Shown here: piece by piece, positions 1 to 6,709 of the stretch
Numbering within the stretch: the stretch's first letter is position 1
Layout of the letters: every line of letters begins with the position of its first letter
Assembly (NCBI RefSeq): GCF_004353985.1
Contig: NZ_SMOA01000028.1
Coordinates: forward strand, 1-44,301
DNA: 44,301 nucleotides
Direction of reading: 5' to 3'
Origin: Paracraurococcus ruber
GTDB lineage: Bacteria > Pseudomonadota > Alphaproteobacteria > Acetobacterales > Acetobacteraceae
The notes under the pieces: generated by a model
Seen by the model: only the letters and a program-made list of their open reading frames with translations
Told to the model about the DNA's origin: nothing
Database searches by the model: none
Position numbers and translations under genes: made by a program

Positions 1-2
1 GG

Positions 3-800
3 CGGCGCGCGGCGCTGCGGGCGGGCGGCCTGCTGGCCGGCGCGCCGCTGCTGGCGAAGGGGCTGGCGCTGCTGGCCCGGACAAGGCGCATCCCGCGCAT
101 CCGCGCGGTGGCGAGACTGCGCGCGGAGGGCGAGGGGCGGGTCGAGCGCGTCGCCTGGGCAGGCGGCACCACGGACTGCGACACGCTGCTGCTGCATGAG
201 GGCGTTGTGCCGGCGGTGCAGGTCTCCCTGGCCATCGGGCTGGACCATGCCTGGGATGCGGCGCAGCGCTGCTGGCGGCCGCGGGTCGATGGCTTCGGCG
301 CGTCCTCCCATCCCCGCATTGCGGTGGCGGGCGATGGCGCGGGGATCGGCGGTTGGCAGGCGGCCATGGCGTCAGGGCGGCTGGCGGCGATGGATGCGGC
401 GCGGCGCCTGGGGCGGCTGACGCCGGAAGGCCTGGCTCGCCGTGCCGCGCCGGTGCTGGCCGCGCGCCGGGCGGCGCTGGCGCTGCGGCCATTCCTCGAC
501 GCGCTCTATGCCCCGCCGGACTGGGTGCTGGTGCCGCCGGACGACGCCACGCTGGTCTGCCGCTGCGAGGAGGTGACGGCCGGCCAGGTCCGGCAGGCGG
601 CGCGCCTCGGGGCGACCGGGCCGAACCAGGCGAAGGCCTATCTGCGGGCGGGAATGGGCCCCTGCCAGGGGCGGATGTGCGGCGCGACCGTCGCGGCGCT
701 GATCGCGGAGGCGCGCGGCGCCACGCCGGAGGCGGTCGGCACGCTGCGGCCGCGGGCGCCCTACAAGCCGCTCACCGTCGGCGAACTGGCCGGGCCCTAG
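3..800 (+). CDS. FAD/NAD(P)-dependent oxidoreductase with C-terminal [2Fe-2S] BFD-like domain (5' end outside window)
   Basis: The frame is open from base 3 with no start codon that fits the family, so the N-terminal FAD-binding half lies outside the window. What is visible is the end of a pyridine-nucleotide-disulphide-type fold, including a second dinucleotide-domain stretch (VAGDGAGIGGW), followed by a BFD-like iron-sulfur domain. The Cys pattern CRCEE near the middle and GPCQGRMC about 35 residues later is the usual four-Cys ligand set. This layout is typical of opine/amino-acid oxidase and HcnB/SoxA-like alpha subunits, which work with a FAD-DAO partner. The partner gene would be expected upstream and cannot be seen. 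The gene ends in TAG at 798-800. The family is clear; the substrate is not known. Confidence 0.85.
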   Translation, partial: RRAALRAGGLLAGAPLLAKGLALLARTRRIPRIRAVARLRAEGEGRVERVAWAGGTTDCDTLLLHEGVVPAVQVSLAIGLDHAWDAAQRCWRPRVDGFGASSHPRIAVAGDGAGIGGWQAAMASGRLAAMDAARRLGRLTPEGLARRAAPVLAARRAALALRPFLDALYAPPDWVLVPPDDATLVCRCEEVTAGQVRQAARLGATGPNQAKAYLRAGMGPCQGRMCGATVAALIAEARGATPEAVGTLRPRAPYKPLTVGELAGP

Positions 801-1012
801 GCCGTCCCGCGACGGGTCGTCCCCGGCCCTGAGCCCGGCTCCGCATCGCGGGCCAGCCTGATCGCGGCGGTGCGTCGCATGGCGGGGTCGATTGGGTACC
901 CGCAAGCGTGATCGGCGCGGCGGCAGTATTTGCGCCGCGTGGCGGCCCTTTGGCCGCGCGCGCCAATCGGAACGCTGTACCGTCCCCGCCCTGCACGCTT
1001 CTCCCGGGGACC

Positions 1013-1216
1013 ATGCCGCACCCGTGGAAGGCCCAGAGGCCAGGCCACTCCCTCACCGCCGCCATTCCGCCGCTGCTGGTCGTTCTGCTGGTGGTGCTGT
1101 TCCTTCACCGCGTGATCGCCGGCCTCGATGCTGGCCCGCCGCCACTGACGGCCGCCGCCGCGAAGGACCCCACCGGGGCGGGCAGCGGTCCGGCCCAGGC
1201 CTCGGCCGGCGGCTGA
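1013..1216 (+). CDS. Small single-pass membrane protein, hypothetical
   Basis: A 67-residue reading frame starts at ATG 1013. It could be extended in frame to 908, but the longer N-terminus looks like translated intergenic DNA. The protein has a short basic N-terminus, one strong hydrophobic segment (about residues 16-34, IPPLLVVLLVVLFLHRV) and a Pro/Ala/Gly-rich tail. That is the look of a small inner-membrane protein of unknown role. There is no clear Shine-Dalgarno match, only a G-rich stretch before the ATG. It is followed by a hairpin and then the ParA gene in the same direction. I do not recognise a family; it may not be a gene. Confidence 0.4.
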   Translation: MPHPWKAQRPGHSLTAAIPPLLVVLLVVLFLHRVIAGLDAGPPPLTAAAAKDPTGAGSGPAQASAGG

Positions 1217-1242
1217 CCGCCGGCGGGGCTCGCCGCAGCGCA

Positions 1243-1261
1243 GCAAGGCCGCTAGCCTTGC
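1243..1261. repeat. Hairpin between small ORF and parA-like gene
   Basis: A perfect 7-bp inverted repeat (GCAAGGC / GCCTTGC) surrounds a 5-nt loop, 25 bases upstream of the ParA-like start codon. No T-run follows, so it could be a Rho-dependent end signal for the small ORF or a leader hairpin. Confidence 0.3.
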
Positions 1262-1285
1262 GGCCGCAGAGGTGGAGTCGGGACC

Positions 1286-1924
1286 ATGGCCTTCGTGGTG
1301 GCGGTGGCGCAGCAGAAGGGAGGCGCCGGGAAATCCACCGTGGCGGCCAATCTCGCCGCCGCCCTGGCGGCCGATGGTCAGCGCGTCGCGCTGCTGGACA
1401 CCGACCCGCAGGCCTCGCTCGCCCGCTGGCATGGCGAGAGGGTGAAGCAGGGCGACAAGGCCCGGCCGCTCTCCTTCGAGGCCTCGGCCGGCTGGCGCGT
1501 GCCGGCGACGCTGGACCGGCTGCGCGGCGGGCATGACGTCGTCATCCTCGACACGCCGCCGCATGCCGAGACCGAGGCGAAGCTGGCGATCCGCGCCGCC
1601 GACCTGGTGCTGATGCCGCTGCAGCCCTCCCCGGCCGATCTCTGGGCGGCCGAGGCGACGCTGAAGCTGGCGAAGGACGAGCGCCGCCAGGTCGCGGCTG
1701 TGCTGAACCGTGCCCCGGCGACAGGCCGGCTGAAGGCGAGCATCCTGGCCGCCCTGGGCCGCCAGGGCGTGCCGGTGCTGGACCAGGCGATCGGCAACCG
1801 CGTGCAATTCGCCAATGCCTTCCTCGATGGCCTGGCGGTAACCGAGGCGGCGCCGAAGAGCCCCGCCGCGGCGGAGATGCGCGCCGTGGCGGCTGAGATC
1901 ATGGCGCTGACGCGCAAGGGATAG
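1286..1924 (+). CDS. ParA/MinD-family ATPase (orphan, VirC1-like)
   Basis: This 212-residue protein begins with a deviant Walker A motif (KGGAGKST, residues 11-18) after a short beta strand. It has the DTDPQAS switch-I region near residue 37 and a Walker B-like VILDTPPH near residue 89. Length and motifs fit the short ParA-family partition ATPases with no N-terminal DNA-binding domain, the group that includes VirC1. No ParB gene or evident parS repeat lies nearby, so a plasmid-partition role is unlikely here. Positioning of a cell component, or an unknown role, is more plausible. The next gene starts 8 bases after the stop, so the two are probably co-transcribed. Confidence 0.88.
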   Translation: MAFVVAVAQQKGGAGKSTVAANLAAALAADGQRVALLDTDPQASLARWHGERVKQGDKARPLSFEASAGWRVPATLDRLRGGHDVVILDTPPHAETEAKLAIRAADLVLMPLQPSPADLWAAEATLKLAKDERRQVAAVLNRAPATGRLKASILAALGRQGVPVLDQAIGNRVQFANAFLDGLAVTEAAPKSPAAAEMRAVAAEIMALTRKG

Positions 1925-1932
1925 GGACGCGG

Positions 1933-2394
1933 ATGCTGGGAAGCCTGTTCTACACGCTGCATGTGCTTGGCGCCGTCCTCTGGGTCGGCGGCATGGCCTT
2001 CGCGCTGCTGGCGCTGCGGCCGGCGCTGGCGCCGCTGGAACCGCCGCAGCGGATGCTGGTGCATGAGGGCGCGCTGAAGCGCTTCTTCCTGATCGTCTGG
2101 CATGCCATGCCGATCCTGCTGCTGACCGGCTATGCCCTGCTGTTCGGCTGGTATGGCGGCTTCCGCGGCGCCGGCTGGCATGTGCATGCCATGCACCTGA
2201 CGGCGCTGATCATGGCCGGCATCTTCCTGGCGCTGTTCACTGGGCCGTGGAAGGAGTTCCGGGCGGCCCGCGCCGCCGGCGACCTGCCGAAGGCCGCGAC
2301 GGCGATGGACCGCATCCGCCAGCTGGTGGGCATGAACCTCGTCCTCGGCCTGCTGACGGTGGCGGTGGCGGCCTGGGGGCGCTTCGGCGGCTGA
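1933..2394 (+). CDS. CopD-like integral membrane protein
   Basis: This 153-residue protein has four predicted membrane spans: LHVLGAVLWVGGMAFALL near the N-terminus, then around residues 57-75, 84-102 and 131-150. The opening pattern H-x-L-G-A-x-x-W-x-G-G, with conserved His residues inside helices 1, 2 and 3, resembles the CopD/PF05425 family, whose members may bind copper or haem. No copC, copA or other copper gene lies beside it, so a copper role is not supported by context. It directly follows the ParA-like gene and is followed by a strong hairpin terminator. Confidence 0.7.
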   Translation: MLGSLFYTLHVLGAVLWVGGMAFALLALRPALAPLEPPQRMLVHEGALKRFFLIVWHAMPILLLTGYALLFGWYGGFRGAGWHVHAMHLTALIMAGIFLALFTGPWKEFRAARAAGDLPKAATAMDRIRQLVGMNLVLGLLTVAVAAWGRFGG

Positions 2395-2402
2395 CCGGGC
2401 GG

Positions 2403-2426
2403 GCGGCCCGCTGGCAAGCGGGCCGC
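2403..2426 (+). terminator. Hairpin terminator after the CopD-like gene
   Basis: A perfect 10-bp stem (GCGGCCCGCT / AGCGGGCCGC) with a 4-nt loop starts 8 bases after the stop codon. Only two T residues follow, so termination may be weak or assisted. Confidence 0.55.
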
Positions 2427-2506
2427 TTGCGGTCCATCAAGGCGCAACACCGCGCCGGCGCGCTGCGTTGCAGCGCCGGAACACGCGGCGGGGTGGGACA
2501 GGCATA

Positions 2507-2935
2507 ATGACGGCCGAAGGCATTCAGATCAGCGAGGACGACTACCCCGAGATGGAGGCGGTGGCCGCCATCCAACGCGGCCTGCACGCCTTCAACCAAG
2601 AGATGGGCGGTCCCTATGACCGGGAACCGGTCACGGTGCTGGCCCGCGATGCTCAGGAGACGGTGCGGGGCGGCCTGCTGGGGCTGACCTACTGGAACTG
2701 GCTGTTCATCGACTGGCTCTGGCTGGCGCGCGACATGCGCGGCAAGGGCATCGGCAGCGAGTTGCTGAAGCGCGCCGAGGACATCGCCCGCCGCCGCGGC
2801 TGCACCGATGCCTATACCGACACCTTCAGCTTCCAGGCGCCGGAATTCTGGGTCGGCAACGGCTATCAGGAGTTCGGCCGGCTCGACCACATGCCGCGCG
2901 GCCATTCCCGCATCTGGTTCAAGAAGCCGCTTTGA
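2507..2935 (+). CDS. GNAT-family N-acetyltransferase, first of a tandem pair
   Basis: The protein has 142 residues from ATG 2507; an in-frame ATG at 2468 lies in the GC-rich leader and is less likely. It has the GNAT acetyl-CoA-binding pattern R-x-x-G-x-G (ARDMRGKGIGSELL) after the beta-4 strand FIDWLWLA, and a C-terminal FQAPEFWVGNGYQEFGR that matches the usual substrate-side beta strands. The acceptor substrate cannot be read from sequence. The stop overlaps the start of a second, related GNAT gene by four bases, so the two are translationally coupled. Confidence 0.85.
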   Translation: MTAEGIQISEDDYPEMEAVAAIQRGLHAFNQEMGGPYDREPVTVLARDAQETVRGGLLGLTYWNWLFIDWLWLARDMRGKGIGSELLKRAEDIARRRGCTDAYTDTFSFQAPEFWVGNGYQEFGRLDHMPRGHSRIWFKKPL

Positions 2936-3363
2936 CGGCGCCGCCACCGCTGGCGCTGGAGGTCACCGCGACGCCTTCGCGGGACGACCGGAAGGCGGTC
3001 GGCCGCGGCCTTGGTGCCTACAACCGCGCCGCCTATGGCAGGCTGCGGGGCAAGGCGCGCTGGATCCTGGCGCGCGACGCGGCCGGGACGGTGCAGGCCG
3101 GCGCGAAATGCGAGGTCGCCTCGGGCTGGCTGTACCTCGACTGGCTCTGGGTGGCGGAAGGGCTGCGGCGGCAGGGCCAGGGCACGCGGCTGCTGGCGGC
3201 GGTGGAGGACCTGGCGCGCGAGCAGGGGTGCCAGGGCGTGCACCTGCACACCTGGTCCTTCCAGGCGCCCGATTTCTACCCGCGTCATGGCTATGCCGTC
3301 ATGGGCCGCGTGGAGGACATGCCGCCCGGCGCGGTGCGGTACTGGCTCGCGAAGCGGTTCTGA
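2932..3363 (+). CDS. GNAT-family N-acetyltransferase, second of a tandem pair
   Basis: This 143-residue protein starts at TTG 2932, inside the stop region of the preceding GNAT gene (TTGA overlap), which strongly supports this start. It shares several blocks with its neighbour: YLDWLWVAE against FIDWLWLAR, RRQGQGTRLL for acetyl-CoA binding, and SFQAPDFYPRHGYAVMGR against SFQAPEFWVGNGYQEFGR. The two genes therefore look like an old tandem duplication that diverged. Adjacent GNAT copies may form a heterodimer or act on related substrates; which one cannot be decided here. Confidence 0.85.
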   Translation: MTAPPPLALEVTATPSRDDRKAVGRGLGAYNRAAYGRLRGKARWILARDAAGTVQAGAKCEVASGWLYLDWLWVAEGLRRQGQGTRLLAAVEDLAREQGCQGVHLHTWSFQAPDFYPRHGYAVMGRVEDMPPGAVRYWLAKRF

Positions 3364-3402
3364 GGTCCACTCCGCCCCGAAGGCTCGCAGGGGGAAGATG
3401 CC

Positions 3403-4377
3403 ATGAAGGCCGTGATCGTCACCGACCAGGGCGTGCAGGTGCGGGAGGTGCCGGACCCCAAGCCCGGACCGCAGGAGGTGCTGGTGCGCGTCCGCGCCGC
3501 CGGCCTGAACCGCGCCGATCTCGGCGTCGCCTCCGGCCAGGCGCATGGCCGCATGGGCGGCGCGGGCACCATCATCGGCCTGGAATTCGCCGGGGAGGTG
3601 GTCTCGGTCGGCAGCGAGGTGCCGGGCACGATCGCGCCGGGCATGCGGGTGATGTGCAGCGGATCCGGCGGCTATGCCGAATACGCCGTGGCGGATTGGG
3701 GCCGCTGCTCGCCGCTGCCCGACTCCAACATGGGCTGGGTGCAGGCGGCGACCCTGCCGGTGGCGCTGCAGACCATGCATGACGCGGTGGTGACGAATGG
3801 CGGGCTGCAGGCGGGCGAGAGCATCCTGATCCAGGGCGCGAGTTCCGGCGTCGGGCTGATGGGCATGCAGATCGCCAAGGCGATGGGCGCGCGGCTGGTG
3901 CTCGGCGGGTCGCGCAACCCCGCGGCGCGCGCCCGCTTCGCCGAGTATGGCTGCGACCTGGCGGTGGACACCGCCGATCAGGCCTGGCCCGACACGGTGC
4001 TGGAGGCGACGGGCGGTAAGGGCGTCGAGGTCATCGTGGACCAGGTCTCCGGCAGCGTTGCCAACGGCAATTTGCGCGCCTGCGCCATCCTCGGCCGCAT
4101 CGTGAATGTCGGCCGCCTGGGCGGGGCAAAGGCGGAATTCGACTTCGACCTGCATGCGCTGCGCCGCATCCGCTATGTCGGCGTGACCTTCCGTACCCGC
4201 AGCGTGGAGGAGGTGCGGGAGATCAACCGCCGCATGCGCGCCGATCTCTGGGCCGCGGTGGAGGCCGGCAAGCTGCGCCTGCCGGTCGACAGGGTCTTCC
4301 CGCTGGCCGAGGCCGCCGCGGCGCTCGAGCACATGAAGGCCAATGCGCATTTCGGCAAGATCGTGCTGGAGTGCTGA
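3403..4377 (+). CDS. Zinc-independent MDR-family oxidoreductase (quinone oxidoreductase-like)
   Basis: This 324-residue protein belongs to the medium-chain dehydrogenase/reductase family. It shows the N-terminal GroES-like fold (PGPQEVLVRVRAAGLNRAD) and a Rossmann motif IQGASSGVGLMGMQIAKA near residue 145. It lacks the Cys/His set for structural or catalytic zinc, which places it with NADPH:quinone reductases and enoyl/crotonyl reductase-like enzymes. A G-rich stretch (AGGGGGAAG) precedes the ATG. Three bases separate it from an enoyl-CoA hydratase gene, so the two probably form an operon acting on an acyl-CoA or unsaturated carbonyl substrate. The exact substrate is not known. Confidence 0.88.
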   Translation: MKAVIVTDQGVQVREVPDPKPGPQEVLVRVRAAGLNRADLGVASGQAHGRMGGAGTIIGLEFAGEVVSVGSEVPGTIAPGMRVMCSGSGGYAEYAVADWGRCSPLPDSNMGWVQAATLPVALQTMHDAVVTNGGLQAGESILIQGASSGVGLMGMQIAKAMGARLVLGGSRNPAARARFAEYGCDLAVDTADQAWPDTVLEATGGKGVEVIVDQVSGSVANGNLRACAILGRIVNVGRLGGAKAEFDFDLHALRRIRYVGVTFRTRSVEEVREINRRMRADLWAAVEAGKLRLPVDRVFPLAEAAAALEHMKANAHFGKIVLEC

Positions 4378-4380
4378 CGC

Positions 4381-5157
4381 GTGCCGGGTGAAATCCTCGT
4401 CGACCTGCGCGAGGCCGAGGGCGGCGGCCGCATCGCCACCGTCACCATCGCGCATGAGGCCAAGCTCAACACGCTGAATCCCGGCCTGATGCGCGACATC
4501 GCCGCGACCTTCGCGCGCCTGTCGGCGGATGCGGCGCTGCGCGCGGTGGTGCTGACCGGCGCCGGGCCGAAATCCTTCGTCGGCGGCGCCGACATCACCA
4601 CCATGGCCGCGCTGGCGGATGGCGCGGCGGCGCGCGACTTCATCACGCTGGTGCATGGAACCTGCCGCGCGGTGCGGGACTGCCCGGCGCCGGTGATCGC
4701 GCGCATCAATGGCTGGACGCTCGGCGCCGGCCTGGAACTCGCGGCCGCCTGCGACCTGCGCCTCGCCGCCGACCATGCGCGCTTCGGCATGCCCGAGGTG
4801 CGCGTCGGCATCCCCTCGGTGGTGGAAGCGGCGCTGCTGCCCGGCCTGATCGGCTGGGGGCGCACCCGTCGCCTGCTGCTGCTGGGCGAGACCATCGGCG
4901 CCGCCGAGGCCTTGGAGTGGGGCCTGGTGGAGCGCGTGGTCACGGCCGAGGCGCTGGACGCGGCGGTGGCGGAATGGCTGGCGCATCTCGGCGCTGCCGG
5001 CCTGCAGGCGCTGCGGCTGCAGAAGCGGCTGATCCGGCAATGGGAGGACCTGCCGATGCGCGAGGCGATCGCCGCCGGCATCCCCGCCTTCGCCGCCGCC
5101 TGGGACACGGACGAACCGAAGCGGATGCTGGGCGCCTTCACAGCGCGCCGGCGCTGA
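4381..5157 (+). CDS. Enoyl-CoA hydratase/isomerase family protein
   Basis: This 258-residue crotonase-fold protein starts at GTG 4381, three bases after the preceding stop. Family signatures are the first oxyanion-hole block (HEAKLNTLN), the FVGGADI segment near residue 65 and the second oxyanion block INGWTLGAGLELAAACD near residue 115. The catalytic-region MPEVRVGIPSVVEAALLP resembles hydratase sequences, with Glu in the PEVRVGIPS block. It likely hydrates or isomerises a CoA thioester together with the coupled MDR enzyme. It ends four bases before the convergent GH3-type gene. Confidence 0.9.
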   Translation: MPGEILVDLREAEGGGRIATVTIAHEAKLNTLNPGLMRDIAATFARLSADAALRAVVLTGAGPKSFVGGADITTMAALADGAAARDFITLVHGTCRAVRDCPAPVIARINGWTLGAGLELAAACDLRLAADHARFGMPEVRVGIPSVVEAALLPGLIGWGRTRRLLLLGETIGAAEALEWGLVERVVTAEALDAAVAEWLAHLGAAGLQALRLQKRLIRQWEDLPMREAIAAGIPAFAAAWDTDEPKRMLGAFTARRR

Positions 5158-5161
5158 CCGC

Positions 5162-6709
5162 TCAGGCCAGCAACCCGCGCTCCGCCGCCGCGAAGCGCTG
5201 CGGGTCCGCCAGGACCCGCGGCACCTTGTGCTGCCCGCCCAGCTTGCCCTGCGCCCGCATCCACGCGGCGAAGGCGCCCGGCGGCAGCAGCACGACCTCC
5301 GCCGCATCCATCTGCCCGCCGCGGCGATGCGCCGCGTAGTCGTCATTCGCCCGCAGCAGCGCCGCATCCAAGGCTGCGGCCAACCGCCCGGCCAGCGCCG
5401 GATCCACCGGTACCGGCGTCTCGACCAGCCAGCGATGATGCCCGCGCACCGCGCCGAAGACCGGCCCCACAAGGTATTCCGCCACCGCCAGCCCCAGCGC
5501 CCGCGCGCCGTCCAGCAGCGCCCGCTCGATCTCCTCGCCCGACAGATGCTCGCCGAAGGCCGAGAGGAAATAGGAGGTCCGCCCGGTCACCAGCAGCCGC
5601 GGCGGCGCGCGGTCCAGGAAACGCACCGTATCGCCCAGCACATAGCTCCACAGCCCGGCGCAACTCGTCACCACCACGGCATACTCGACGCCCGCCTCCA
5701 CCGTCGCGGCCCAGTGCCGCGTCGGGCTCGGCGCATCCAGCTCCGCCACCGGCACGAATTCCCAGAAGACGCCGCGGTCGAGGGTAAGCCGCATGCCCTC
5801 GCCATCGCCCCGGTCGGCAATGCCGCAGAACCCTTCGCTGGCCGGATAGACCTCCCGCGTCGCGCAGCCCGGGGGCAGGAAGGGCAGGATGCGGTCGCGA
5901 TAGGGCGCCCAGGCGACGCCGCCATGGATCAGCAATTCCAGCCCCGACAGCGGTTGCCTACCATGCCGCGCCGCCAGCCTCTCCAGCAGCACCAGCAGCC
6001 AGGACGGCGTGCCCGAGAGCATCCGCACCGAAGCCGCCGGCGTTCGCTCCGCCAGCAGGTCCAGCTTGCGGTCCCAGTCGGCCTCCAGCGCGATCGCGCG
6101 CGGCGGCCAGGACCAGGGCGAGAGGAACCCCGGCACCTCCGCCGCCGCGATGCCCGACAGGTCGCCCTGCCGCACGCCCGGCGCCACTTCGTCCAGCGCG
6201 GTCGAGCCGCCCAGCATGAAGGACAGCCCGCCGAAGATGCGGCTGCGCGGATGGTGGTGCAGGTGCCAGGCCAGCACGTCCAGCGCCGCGCCCCGGTTCG
6301 CCCGCAGCATGTCGCGCGTCACTGGGATGTATTTGGTGGTGCCGGAGGTGGTGCCGGAGGACAGCGCGAGATAGGGCACCGCCCCGGGCCAGGTGACGCC
6401 GCGCAGACGCGGATAGGCCGGCTGCCAGCAGTCCCGCCAGAAATCCTCGTAGCGCCGTAGCGGCACGCGCGCCTGGTAGTCGGCAACGTCGCGCACCGCG
6501 GCGAAGCCATGCGCCTGGCCGAAACGCGTGCCCGCCGCGTGCTGCACCAGGCGCAGCAGCAGCCTGCGCTGCTCCGCGGCAGGATCCATGCGCAGCAGGC
6601 GTCGCACCCTCGCCGCGGCCACCGCCCGCAGCACGAACGTGCCGTCGACCGGGGCGCCGCCCCGGACCCCGCGAAGGGGGCGAAGCCCCCCTTCGAGACC
6701 CCCCCTCAT
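5162..6709 (-). CDS. GH3-family acyl-acid adenylase/amido synthetase-like protein
   Basis: A GH3 (auxin-responsive promoter) family enzyme of the bacterial type, an ANL-like adenylate-forming fold that in plants joins acyl acids to amino acids. It carries nucleotide motif I SSGTTSGTTKYIP (about residues 117-129), motif II VYPASEGF and motif III SYVLGDTVRF. The start at 6709 overlaps the stop of the upstream acylase gene (TGATG), which suggests coupling. However, the first 20 or so residues (RGGLEGGLRPLRGVRGG) are translated from a GC palindrome, and a GTG at 6634 is a good alternative start, giving about 490 residues. Its substrate is unknown. Pairing with a penicillin-acylase-type amidase suggests that the two make and break acyl-amide bonds. 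Confidence 0.85.
   Translation of the reverse strand: MRGGLEGGLRPLRGVRGGAPVDGTFVLRAVAAARVRRLLRMDPAAEQRRLLLRLVQHAAGTRFGQAHGFAAVRDVADYQARVPLRRYEDFWRDCWQPAYPRLRGVTWPGAVPYLALSSGTTSGTTKYIPVTRDMLRANRGAALDVLAWHLHHHPRSRIFGGLSFMLGGSTALDEVAPGVRQGDLSGIAAAEVPGFLSPWSWPPRAIALEADWDRKLDLLAERTPAASVRMLSGTPSWLLVLLERLAARHGRQPLSGLELLIHGGVAWAPYRDRILPFLPPGCATREVYPASEGFCGIADRGDGEGMRLTLDRGVFWEFVPVAELDAPSPTRHWAATVEAGVEYAVVVTSCAGLWSYVLGDTVRFLDRAPPRLLVTGRTSYFLSAFGEHLSGEEIERALLDGARALGLAVAEYLVGPVFGAVRGHHRWLVETPVPVDPALAGRLAAALDAALLRANDDYAAHRRGGQMDAAEVVLLPPGAFAAWMRAQGKLGGQHKVPRVLADPQRFAAAERGLLA
6672..6695. repeat. GC-rich palindrome at the 5' end of the GH3-like gene
   Basis: CGAAGGGGG and CCCCCTTCG form a 9-bp inverted repeat around CGAAGC; the inner GGGGGC-GAA-GCCCCC is an alternative hairpin. 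It resembles the short palindromic intergenic repeats common in Acetobacteraceae. It sits just inside or just before the GH3-like reading frame, so it bears on the choice of start. Confidence 0.55.

Noticed and set aside
2866..5472. An 868-codon minus-strand frame
   Set aside because: Antisense to GNAT, MDR and enoyl-CoA hydratase genes, which all show clear families; composition is His/Arg/Gln-rich shadow type.
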